The notes beneath the pieces are model-generated. The model saw nothing but the letters and a program-made list of their open reading frames with translations. It was not told where the DNA came from and did not search any database. From assembly GCF_005239225.2 (NCBI RefSeq), contig NC_133300.1:7221875-7285874 (forward strand): a DNA stretch of 64,000 nt, read 5' to 3'. The position numbers were made by a program, and so were the translations under genes. Positions 11,400-22,360 of the stretch are shown in pieces. The stretch is from Populus alba (taxonomy: Eukaryota; Streptophyta; Magnoliopsida; Malpighiales; Salicaceae). Numbering within the stretch: the stretch's first letter is position 1; each line of letters starts with the position of its first letter.

Positions 11400-13022
11400 G
11401 GTTATACAGCCAAAAAGGATTAGGCACACATGTTCTACTTTGTGATGCCATGTTCATGACCATTTTGCAAAGTTGTTCATGATGCACTTTTTGTTGTGCA
11501 TACTCCGCTCTTTGTTATGCTTGAGACGCTTTGAGTTGTGCGTACTCCGCTGATAGGTGGTCGTATTTTTCAGTGAGCTGAGTCGTGTGTTGCTGCAAGG
11601 CCACAAACTCCTTAGATTGGGAGTTCGATATTGATTGGGAGCTCCCAACGGTTGAAACACTACGGGGTCAACTGCAAGTTGTCGGCCGTAATGTTGGAGA
11701 GCCCGTAAACCCGATTTTTATCAGGTTCACCAGACTATCCAACCTCCATCCACAAATCCAGATCGAATTCCAGATGGTTCAAAGGATCATCCTCATATCT
11801 CTCCCTCGACCGATTATTATAGGTCTCCTGAAAATAAAAAAAGTAGTCATCATATTCAATTCAATAAACATAAGAACATACAAAATAAAATGATTGAACA
11901 AACATACCACGAAATGTTGAGCATGGTTGTCAACGAACTGTTGCGCTCCCTTTTGGCGGACTTGACTCTACACGTGCATCTCCACAAACAGCTCTAGTGG
12001 ACTCGACACACGTCCAAGAGACGTAGCCTATAATGAAAAAATATTTATTAACAACAAATTAATTTAATGATATATTTCATTTAAATTAATCTTACCATCT
12101 GTTTCACATGTGCAGCAAACGGAACGGAGCCACCGGTGCGCGTCATGTGAACCGCTTAGACGTCACGTACTCAAGATAGTGCGGTCATATATCTTCCGGG
12201 ATGTATATTGGTTTGAAATCCCTCCAAACTGCAACATCGTTCCAATCTTGGAAACCTTTATCTCTCGCTGTTTTTTTTGCCCTTTTTTATGCTTCATACC
12301 AAAAATCACGCAACCTACTTCACGCAACCAAAAATTACATTTCAAAACATAATTTTTTATCTAAAAAAAATCTTGTATTGTTTTCGATGTTACCTAGTTG
12401 CTGCGTGATTTTCCCACACCCTCCTCACAATAGTGTTATGCTCACTGTCCTAGCAGAATTTGTCCTGTGTATAAATAATTAATTTTAAATAAAAATAATA
12501 ATTTATTTACAATGATATTAATAATTTATTAGAAATAAGCTGAAAATTATAAATTAACAGCAACCTCAAATTTGTCAAACCATGCATTGATTTGAGGCAT
12601 CCATTCAGGATGCCTGAATATCTGACTCCATTGAAACAATGGAATCTCCATCGACGATTTAAACGCCGATAATATTACTTAGGCGGCCTCAATGTTTGTG
12701 AACCTAAAAATAAATGAAATTAATAAAATAGTGATTACTTCATAAATTATGTTATAATTGTTTTTTTTTTAAAGAAACTAAAACCTTAAAAAACTTACAT
12801 TGAAAGGTCGTCCTTCTACTGTGCCTGGTACTTGCGGGTAAATTGATTCCGCTGCGAAGGCACGCTGCCTCTATGCTGTGAACTAACGCTGGAAGAGGTA
12901 TCATCGGTTGACGACGCAGGTGGTGTAGGTGCCTCTTCTTGAGAGGCACCTAAGGAAATATCATCCTCGCTGTTAAACGAACTAGATACGACCATACATG
13001 AGCGACCAACTCTAGTTTTCAT
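11400..13022 (-). pseudogene. TNPA-like (Transposase_24 / Ptta-En-Spm type) protein, decayed
   Basis: The N-terminal part (13022-12816) is Ser/Thr-rich. Further on, minus-strand translation gives PLFQWSQIFRHPEWMP (about 12650-12600), GFQDWNDVAVWRDFKPIYIP (about 12250-12190), TRTGGSVPFAAHVKQM (about 12150-12100) and ELFVEMHV, then QKGAQQFVDNHAQHFV (about 11990-11920). The order and the TGGS...H motif match plant En/Spm TNPA-type proteins, which bind subterminal motifs and bring the ends together. Broken by TGA where a Trp is expected (PEDI-stop-PHYLEY), by a TAG after EMHV and by a frame change near 12140. GT/AG-like joints suggest several exons. Confidence 0.75.
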
Positions 13023-13139
13023 TCTACGTATCTACACAATTTTATACAAATAATTATATAATTAAATTCAAATGTTAAAAAAAATTCAATAGCACCTCTC
13101 CTATATTAGATACTATCCAAATCTACAAACCTGCAAATA

Positions 13140-14060
13140 TTAACAATGGCCACAACCAATTGACCCAATCTATACTAATTATTCCAACATATTCAATTAC
13201 TAATTCTAAGTTAAATTCAACATTAAGAATTACAATTCAACAAATTATTCAATAATTATGCCAATACAACAATAAAATATATTCAATAAATTAAAAAAAA
13301 AAAACTCTAGACTAACAATTAAAATAAATGGAAAAAATTAAACATAAATCATGCAATAATAGAGTAAAATTAATAATTATTCCAAAAATATTCAATTACT
13401 AATACTAAGGTAAATTCAACATTAACAATTATAATTCAACAAATTATTCAATAATTATGCCAATAAAACAAAACAATGAATTAAAAAAAAACTCTAGACT
13501 AACAATCAAAATAAATGGAAAACATTAAACACAAATCATGCAATAATAGAGTAAAATTAATAATTATTCCAATATGTTCAATTACTAATTCTAAGGTAAA
13601 TTCAACATTAATAATTACAATTCAACAAATTATTCAATAATTATGCCAATACAACAATACAATAAATTCAAAAAAAATTCTAGACTAACAATTAAAATCA
13701 ATGGAAATAATTAAACCCAAATCATGCAATAATATAGTAAAATTACTAATTATTCCAACATATTCAATTACTAATTCTAAGATAAATTCAACATTAACAA
13801 TTACAATTCAACAAATTATTCAATAATTATGCCAATACAACAATACGATAAATTCAAAAACAATTCTAGACTAACAATTAAAATCAATGGAAATAATTAA
13901 ACACAAATCATGCAATAATAGAGTAAAATTACTAATTATTCCAACATATTCAATTACTAATTCTAAGGTAAATTTAACATTAAAAATTACAATTCAACAA
14001 ATTATTCAATAATTATGCCAATACAACAATAAAAAATATTCAATAAATTAAAAAAAAAAA
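13140..14060. repeat. tandem repeat, about 186-bp unit, about 4.7 copies
   Basis: The phrase TTATTCCAACATATTCAATTAC recurs at about 13180, 13378, 13564, 13750 and 13937. Each copy also contains CAATAATTATGCCAATA and AATCATGCAATAATA. The array lies upstream of the TNPA-like coding part, probably in its first intron, inside the CACTA element. Confidence 0.88.
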
Positions 14061-14221
14061 CTATAGACTTTATGAATAAAATATGCTTACCTTAATAACG
14101 TGTTGAATTTAAGACTTTATCTACAATATAAAAATACACCAAAACAAAAAACATAACAAAAATAAAAATAGCTAAAAAAAAATTCTTAAAGTAAAATGAA
14201 ATAGAGGAAACACATACCTTT

Positions 14222-14366
14222 TAATCTGATGAAGATTCACAAGAAAACTTGCTAGAGATTGTAGGTGAAAGCTTTGAAGAATTGAGAGGAAAAAAATTCA
14301 AAAGTTAAGATGAAAAATGGAGATGAAAAAATGAACTAAAAGGGTGGTCGCTGGGATTTATAAGGC
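14222..14366 (-). promoter_or_regulatory. probable TNPA promoter, leader and first splice donor
   Basis: On the minus strand CTTATAAATCC (14366-14356) is a good TATA box. It is followed by a pyrimidine-rich leader and by AGGTATGT at about 14222-14215, a splice donor. The motif array lies directly upstream. Promoter activity is inferred from layout only. Confidence 0.55.
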
Positions 14367-14640
14367 AGTTTTACCGATGGATTCATCGACGAAAATAAAA
14401 AATTATTATTATTTTAATTTATTCCATCATTAAAGTGTCAAAAATCCATTAGTAATTTTTGAATTTCACACCAACATTTTTAATTACCCTCTATATTTTT
14501 CGTGGTCCATTGGTAATTCTGTCAGCAAGCTGGCATTTAATGCATCGCTCTTTGGAATTTGCAAAGTCTGTCGGTAATTTTGTCGGTAATATTGACCCAC
14601 CAACAACTTACCAACGGATGTGAATCCATCGGCAAATTCG

Positions 14641-15450
14641 TCGGTGTTGTGGCGTTTCCAGTGTCGCTACTGTGAAATGCCAACATAATACAATCCGTCG
14701 GTATGGACGTCGGTGATTGTGGCATTTCAAGTAATTAGTTTCGAACTCTCTGTGAAATGCCGACGGAATACAATCCGTCGATATTTTTGTCGGTGATTGT
14801 GGCATTTCAAGTAATTAGTTTTGAACTTTTTGTGAAATGCCAACGGATGTGAATCCGTCGGTATTTTCATCGGTGATTGTGGCATTTCAAGTAATTAGTT
14901 TCGAACTCTCTGTGAAATGCCGACAAACGTGAATCTGTCGGTATGGACGTCGGTTATTGTGGCATTTCAAGTAATTAGTTTCAAACTCTCTATGAAATGC
15001 CGACGGACGTGAATCCATCGGTATTTTTATCGGTGATTGTGGCATTTCAAGTAATTAGTTTCGAACTCTTTGTGAAATTCCGACATACGTGAATCCATCA
15101 GTATTTTTGTTAGTGATTGTGGCATTTCAAGTAATTAGTTTCGAACTCTCTATGAAATGCCGATGGACATGAATCCATCGATATTTTTGTCGGTGATTGT
15201 GGCATCTCAAGTAATTAGTTTTGAACTCTCTGTGAAATGCCGACGGAATACAATCTGTCGGTATTTTTGTCGGTGATTGTGGCATTTCAAGTAATTAGTT
15301 TCAAACTCTCTGTGAAATGTCAACGGACATGAATCCGTCGGTATAGATGTTGGTGATTGTGGCATTTTAAGTAATTAGTTTCAAACTCTCTGTGAAATGC
15401 CGACGGACATGAATTCGTCGGTATAGACGTCGGTGATTATGGCATTGTAC
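14641..15450. repeat. 80-bp tandem array of CACTA binding-site-like palindromes, about ten copies
   Basis: GGCATTTCAAGTAATTAG recurs every 80 bases exactly (14721, 14801, 14881 up to 15361). Each unit holds GAAATGCC...GGCATTTC and, nested within, CCGACGGA...TCCGTCGG. The same CCGACGG/CCGTCGG words occur in the terminal regions of the CACTA elements. Here they lie inside the element, between the TNP2 and TNPA genes. Confidence 0.9.
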
Positions 15451-15630
15451 AAGAAAGGTTGTACTTGTATTGCCTATTTACCTTCCTGCAAAAACTTAAA
15501 TGATAAACTATCCATCACACAAAACAATAATAATAGTGCTTGAATAATAAATATTTCATGTTACAAAATATATCATCCATAATCTATATTACATGAAAAA
15601 AAGGTTTTACACAGGGCTTCATTCTAATAG

Positions 15631-18600
15631 TTAGTCAGAATTTTCTTCTTCTTTGTCATCAATTGAATAGTCATCACCTTCATTGCAATCTTCAATATGG
15701 ATATCATCATCTTCATTGAAATTTGCTTGTCTGCTAGAGTTCAAAACAACATTCAACTCCTCTGTGTCAACATCAACAAGACTATCATCGAAAACACAAA
15801 AATTTAAATTTTCTTCTAATTCAATCGAAGAAGCAACTCGATATGGTTCAACCAACTCACTAGCTTGAAAGACTTCATCTCGCACACTTATGTCTTCGTT
15901 CTCATCCTGAACAACCTCGACACGACCCCAGGGTTTTGTTTATAAAACGGATAACCAATCCAGTCTTGATCGATCCTTTCTAATTGAAGGGGTATATGTG
16001 TAATAAACTTGTTCACATTGCTTTGCAAAAACAAAGACATCGTTTATGTTGTAGAGTCTAGCTTTTGAGTTGATTTCGACCAGATCATAGTGCGGATCAA
16101 CTCTGATTCCTCTGTCATTCGTGTCATACCAATAGCATTTGAATAAAAACACTATTTTATGCTTGCTATGATATTGCAGTTCGACGACCTCTTCTAATCT
16201 ACCTAGTAGTCAACTTCTAACTCACTACTAGTGGATCCCTTAACACAAATACCGTTGTTGTATGTCTTTCTTCCATGTCCGTATTCTTCAGTATGGAAAA
16301 CATATCCATTGACAAAATACTCGTTGTAGCACTTAACTTTTCTTTCAGGCTCCAGGCTTAATGAAGACAATGACTTAGGCGCACTCCTTCCCATTTGATA
16401 AACCTTATATGTAATGTACATCAATAAATAGTAAATGAACAAGAATCTCGTAATGACATGCATACGTACAGTAATTTTGCAAGTTAGAATGAGTTTGTGA
16501 TAGTGCTTACATGTGTTCTAAACCACATGGCAAATTGTTCATCTTGTAATTAAAAGATCTGGGATTCGGTCAGCTGTGAGTTATTGGAGAGCAAATATTG
16601 TCGATGTTGCCTGCAAGTGATAATAAGTGTATGATAATACAATATATAATTAACAGTATATTATTGATAAAGTTTAATTAGTATTACACATATATAAACT
16701 TACTAAATAAAAGGTCTCAACTCATCACAGTTAAATAGAACATAATTGTGTGCTTGTTTGAACTCTATTTCCGACAAATATTTTCCTCTTGCGGTATTTT
16801 TAGGTGTGGGTCGTCTAGTATTGGAGAATATTGACAAGTTCCCACTAGAAGGCACTTCACCGCCATCATCATGCCGTGGAACGCGATTGATTCTCGTTCT
16901 CAGATGAGGTTCAAAATAGTACAAGATAAATGTTGAGATCTCCTCAACAACATAGGCCTCACATATCAAAACCTCAACATGCGCCTTGTTTTTAACCTTT
17001 TTCTTGAGATTAAACAAGTACCTGCATTGAAATAATCAAGTATTTTCAATTAAGAAAAACATAGAAAATAATTTTATATATGAATTACTTTGCAACTGTA
17101 ATATCTAACCGTTCGAATGGGTACATCCATCTATACTAGACCAGTCCTCCAACTTTTGCCTCGAATGGTAGATGTATAGGGAGATGCTCCATTGAGTCAA
17201 AAAATGATGGAAGGAATATCATCTCAAGCTTGCATAGTGTGTCGATAATATTCGTTTGAAGCCTCTTAATGTGCTCAACATTCAACTTGCTGGAGCATAT
17301 ATCTCTAAAAAAATGACTGATCTTCGTGAGTGCATCCCATATTCCCTTTGGCAACAAATCATGAAAAGCTAATAGGATGAGTGTTTGCATAAACACATGG
17401 CAGTCATGACTCTTCATTCCATACAATCTGCAGTCCTCTATATTAACTAGCCTTGATATGTTCGATGCATGTCCATTTGAAAAATGCAGACTCTTAAGCC
17501 ATTTGTAGACTAGTAGTTGTGCATTTTTCTCTAACATGAAGCTTGCTCTTGGTTTAGCAACCTGTGACTCATCATAAACAACCTCCATATTTTTACGATT
17601 GCAGTATAAAGCTATATCCAATCTAGCCTTGATGTTGTCCTTTGTCTTCCTCTTCACATCCATGACAGTGTTGAAAATGTTCTCAAACACGTTCTTTTCA
17701 ATGTGCATGACGTCAAGGTTATGGCAGAGCAGATTGATCTTCCAATAAGGAAGCTCCTAAAAGATACTTCGCTTTACCCAATTAAGGGGTCAAACCAAAA
17801 CTAGGAAACTTTTGCTTACCTGATTGAAGGCCAAACACAATGTCACCATACTCTGATACAACATCATGCAATTCTTCATCAGAAAAACACGAGGATGTAA
17901 CATCTTTTTCAACTCTTCCAACAAAGAAATCTTTTATGTTCTTTCTATACCTGTGATTAAGTGGCAAGAAGCGACGGTGACAGTCAAAAAAAGAAGCTTT
18001 ACCTCCGTTTACTAGTGTGAATGCCTTGTTGTTTTTCATGCAGTATGGACATGCTAGTTTCCCATTTGTGCTCCAACTAGAAAGCATTCCATAAGATGGA
18101 AAATCATTGATAGTCCACATCAAAGCTGCCCTTATAAGGAAATTTTGTTTCCTCGATATATCATAAGTTAGAGCTCCGGAGGACCGCAATTGCGCCAACT
18201 CATCAATCAACGGTCGAAGACAAACATCTATATTCCGCCCCGGGCTGCTTAGACTGGGTATGATAGTAGATAAAAACATGAACTCTGGCCTCATACACAT
18301 TCCCGGTGGCAAGTTATAAACTATGAGTATGACCAGCCAACAAGAATAAGGAGTAGCAAATGACCCAAATGGGTTGAATCCGTTTATACACAACCCAAGA
18401 TGCACATTCCTTGATATAGTTGAAAAGTAAGGATGTACACTGTTAAAGCATTTCCACGCTTCGTCGTTAGAAGGATGCACCATCACTCCATCAACCGCAT
18501 CATGTGCTTGGTGCCATGTCATGTTCTCAGCAGTCCTTGGTGACATGAATAACCTCTGTAGTCTAGGTGTGATTGGGAAGTATCTAAGTTTTTTATATGC

Positions 18601-18649
18601 CATTAAAGTCTTTCCCATGCCAGTTCTGGGTTTGTAACGGGAATGTCCG
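15631..18649 (-). pseudogene. TNP2-like CACTA transposase, central and C-terminal part
   Basis: Minus-strand reading gives, in order: the RYKPRTGMGKTLMAYKKLRY block, WTINDFPSYGMLSSWS and LACPYCMKNN (18649-17782); the C-terminal DUF4218-like segment with MHIEKNVFENIFNTV, KSHDCHVFMQ and LPIHLPFEAKVGGLV (17708-17136); its next exon YLFNLKKKVKNKAHVEV (17017 on), joined across an intron at the usual YPFER/YL point; then a DUF4216-like part (CYNEYFVNGYVFHTEEYG at about 16350, LFKCYWYD at about 16140) and an acidic tail (15885-15631). A TAG interrupts GGLV-QYRWMYPFER, where CAG is expected. The N-terminus lies beyond the nested LTR element at 26849-27590. Apart from single stops it is nearly complete. 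Confidence 0.86.
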
Positions 18650-18654
18650 CATGT

Positions 18655-20249
18655 TGTCGCACGTGTGCGGCGACGCGGCGATCGTCCACCCTCAAGGAAA
18701 AAACGGAAAATATTTATTCTTGGCAAATAGGGAGACAAGGAAATTCTTGTCTCTACAAGTGAAAATATGGACAGGGAGTCGCCACCTAGTATTCTGGTTA
18801 CTAGGAACCTTAACTGGTCTTTAGAGATCGGGTACGGAGACTGGTTGCGTAAAGGGAAGGTATTAGCACCCCAACTACGCCTTACCTAAGGTAAGCTGCA
18901 TTGTTTTAATGTCTGATAAAATCTAAGGTCGTGTTGTGGTTTTTTATTGTTCGGAATACGCATTACATGTAATGTCATACTCCAGGTTCTATTGTCTAAA
19001 AAAAAAAGAATTAAATATCCGGAATATGCATTATGTGTAAAGTCATACCCCGGATACTAAGAGCCAAACAAAAATTTTTGTTGTTTTTGAAATATTGGCC
19101 AATATTCTCTTGACTTTAATAAACTGGTTATTAAAGCCAAAATGCATGCTAAAACATTTTTTTTTTGTATGAAAAAAATACAATATGAATTTTTAGCGTT
19201 GAGACACTTGGCCGTATGCACAAAAACATTTTTTTCTTTTTTTTCAATTTTTTTGTATTTTTGGAAAGTTTTTTTGACGAAAACCGGGTATTTTAATATC
19301 AGATTTTTGTATTTTTTAACAACATAAATACCACCCAATATTAATCAAAATGACATAAAAACTACGCGGAAAAATTATAAAATGCTGAAACAAATATTTT
19401 TGATTTTTTTTCTTTGAAATGGGCCGGGTCAGGCCCAAATACATGGGCTGGGCCGAACCTGGCCCAAATGCATGGGTTGGTCACTGTGCACATAGTAACC
19501 GGGGGTACTGTACACACAGTGACCAAAGAATTAATTAGCAAATGCACAGTAATGTGAATTAATTAGCCAGTTACTGTGCATATCACAGTAACTAGCTAAT
19601 TAATTTTGCAGAACGTAAACGTTCTGCATGAACTGAAGCAAAAAAAACGACGGGAAAGGTAGGACGTTACCTGGAGCTGTGTTGATACTGGCAGCAGCTG
19701 ATGCAGCAGGGGTGGCGGCGGCGGCGCTGGCGGTTCGCGGTGGCCGGCGGTTTTCCTTCTCTCTCTCTCCTCTGTTTTTTCCCGTTTTCTTCTCTGCTTC
19801 TTCCCTTCTTCTTCTCTGCCTTCTCTCCTCTCTTCTCACTCTATTCTCCCTTCTGTTACCTCTTATGTTCCCTCTCTCTCCGTCCTCCTTCCTCTTCTCT
19901 TCCCCCCCTCCTTTCTTCTGTTGTTCCTCCTCTATTTATAGAGCCCGTGAGCATGTTTTTTTCATTGTGGAGCCAAGGAACGGGTCATACGGCGGCTGGT
20001 CGGGTGCGGCTGTCCAGGCGTGCCTCCCTCAGTTTCGGGGGTGCGGTAGGTGGTCGGCCAATGTCTTCGGTCGGTGGGCTTGAGGGACCGGCGTCATTAA
20101 ATATGCATTATTTTTCCTTCTTTGCTGCTGTGTGTTCGGCGGGGAAGAAAGGGGAACAGTGTCGTTCAAAACGGCACTGTTTTGAGCTTTTTTTTTTTTT
20201 TTTTTTTAATTTATTATTTTTTATGGGGACCCAAAAATAGGTTACAACA
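18655..20249 (-). repeat. 3' LTR of the Tat/Ogre-type element
   Basis: As read on the minus strand it starts TGTTGTAACC and ends GTGCGACA. It has a TATA box CTATAAATAGA (19942-19931), a long pyrimidine-rich tract on the + strand, and the conserved block shared with other LTRs at about 18775-18895. Confidence 0.93.
19479..19591. repeat. cluster of short palindromes in the LTR
   Basis: GGTCACTGTG (19479-19488) is mirrored by CACAGTGACC (19515-19524), and TTACTGTG (19571-19578) by CACAGTAA (19584-19591). The same set occurs in the other LTR near 26053-26166. The cluster lies 3' of the TATA box in the direction of transcription, so it would be in the RNA leader or tail. Confidence 0.75.
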
Positions 20250-20265
20250 GTTGCCCCCCTCTTTA
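20250..20265 (-). other. polypurine tract of the Tat/Ogre-type element
   Basis: On the minus strand AAAGAGGGGGGCAAC directly precedes the 3' LTR start TGTTGTAACC. This is the expected place for the plus-strand primer. Confidence 0.75.
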
Positions 20266-20564
20266 CAATGCTTACGGAGCAGAGATTTGTGCATAGTAAG
20301 TGTTGTAAAGAAAAAAAACATTGGTCTTCCAAAACTGGTCGTCTCAAAATTTGATTGACCTAAAACTTCAACCGGACCCAAAGTCCTGTGTATGGTTGGG
20401 CTAAACTGAGATTCCTTTCGTCAATCCCCTTTAACCCAAAAAAAAAAGGAAAGAATGTGAAGTGTGGTCTCATTGTAATGGGTGACCTACCCAGATATAA
20501 AACATGGAGAATTGGTCGAATTGTAATGGGTGACCTACCCAGAAAAATGTTGGTGAGGGCTCAA

Positions 20565-22360
20565 AGGCGCACTTAAAATGGAGGTGAGGGCTCAAAGGCG
20601 CACTCAAAAGGAGGTAGGGTTAGAAAACGCACTACCAAAGGGATGAGGGCTCAAAGGCGCACTCAAAATGGAGGTGAGGGCTCAAAGGCGCACTCAAAAT
20701 GGAGGTGAGGGCTCGAAGGCGCACTCAAAAGGAGGTAGGGTTAGAAAACGCACTACCAAAGGGATGAGGGCTCAAAGGCGCACTCAAAATGGAGGTGAGG
20801 GCTCGAAGGCGCACTCAAACGGAGGTAGGGTTAGAAAACGCACTACCAAAGGGATGAGGGCTCAAAATGGAGGTGAGGGCTCGAAGGCGCACTCAAAAGG
20901 AGGTAGGGTTAGAAAACGCACTACCAAAGGGATGAGGGCTCAAAGGCGCACTCAAAATGGAGGTGAGGGCTCGAAGGCGCACTCACAAGGAGGTAGGGTT
21001 AGAAAACGCACTACCAAAGGGATGAGGGCTCAAAGGCGCACTCAAAATGGAGGTGAGGGCTCGAAGGCGCACTCAAACGGAGGTAGGGTTAGAAAAACGC
21101 ACTACCAAAGGATGAGGGCTCAAAATGGAGGTGAGGCTCGAAGGCGCACTCAAAAGGAGGTAGGGTTAGAAAACGCACTACCAAAGGGATGAGGGCTCAA
21201 AGGCGCACTCAAAATGGAGGTGAGGGCTCGAAGGCGCACTCACAAGGAGGTAGGGTTAGAAAACGCACTACCAAAGGGATGAGGGCTCAAAGGCGCACTC
21301 AAAACGGAGGTGAGGGCTCGAAGGCGCACTCACAAGGAGGTAGGGTTAGAAAACGCACTACCGTAGGGATGAGGGCTCAAAAGCGCATTCAAAATGGAGG
21401 TGAGGGCTCGAAGGCGCACTCAAAATGGAGGTGACGGCTCGAAGGCGCACTCAAAACGAGGTAGGGTTAGAAAACGCACTACCGTAGGGATGAGGGCTCA
21501 AAGGCGCACTCAAAAGGAGGTAGGGTTAGAAAACGCACTACCGTAGGGATGAGGGCTCAAAGGCGCACTCAAAATGGAGGTGAGGGCTCAAAGGCGCACT
21601 CAAAAGGAGGTAGGGTTAGAAAACGCACTACCTAAGGGATGAGGGCTCAAAGGCGCACTCAATAATGGAGGTGAGGGCTCAAAGGCGCACTCAAACGGAG
21701 GTAGGGTTAGAAAACGCACTACCAAAGGGATGAGGGCTCAAAGGCGCACTCAAAATGGAGGTGAGGGCTCGCAGGCGCACTCAAAAGTAGGTAGGGTTAG
21801 AAAACGCACTACCAAAGGGATGAGGGCTCAAAGGCGCACTCAAAATGGAGGTGAGGGCTCGCAGGCGCACTCAAAAGGAGGTAGGGTTAGAAAACGCACT
21901 ACCAAAGGGATGAGGGCTCAAAGGCACACTCAAAATGTAGGTGAGGGCTCGAAGGCGCACTCAAAAGGAGGTAGGGTTAGAAAACGCACTACCAAAGGGA
22001 TGAGGGCTCAAAGGCGCACTCAAAATGGAGGTGAGGGCTCGAAGGCGCACTCAAAAGGAGGTAGGGTTAGAAAACACACTACCAAAGGGATGAGGGCTCA
22101 AAAGGCGCACTCAAAATGGAGGTGAGGGCTCGAAGGCGCACTCATAAGGAGGTAGGGTTAGAAAACGCACTACCAAAGGGATGAGGGCTCAAAGGCGCAC
22201 TCAAAATGGAGGTGAGGGCTCAAAGGCGCACTCACAAGGAGGTAGGGTTAGAAAACGCACTACCAAAGGGATGAGGGCCCAAAGGCGCACTCAAAATGTA
22301 GGTGAGGGCTCGAAGGCGCACTCAAAAGGAGGTAGGGTTAGAAAACGCACTACCAAAGTT
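20565..22360. repeat. 90-bp tandem array (three 29-31-bp subunits), about 20 copies
   Basis: The unit begins GATGAGGGCTCAAAGGCGCA, continues with a near-copy (GGTGAGGGCTCGAAGGCGCA) and ends with GGTAGGGTTAGAAAACGCAC. The three subunits are related, giving a higher-order repeat; a few units lack about 12 bp. In the element it lies just upstream of the polypurine tract and 3' LTR, where Tat-lineage elements are known to carry variable tandem repeats. The unit is 30 codons long, so it stays open in one frame (repeated RAQRRTQNGGEGSKAHS), but no start context or homology supports a protein. Confidence 0.95.

Noticed and set aside
19679..20240. Open frames rich in Ser/Leu/Phe on the + strand, repeated at 26253-26901
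   Set aside because: They lie in the pyrimidine-rich leader of the two LTR copies, antisense to the element, and are low-complexity translations.
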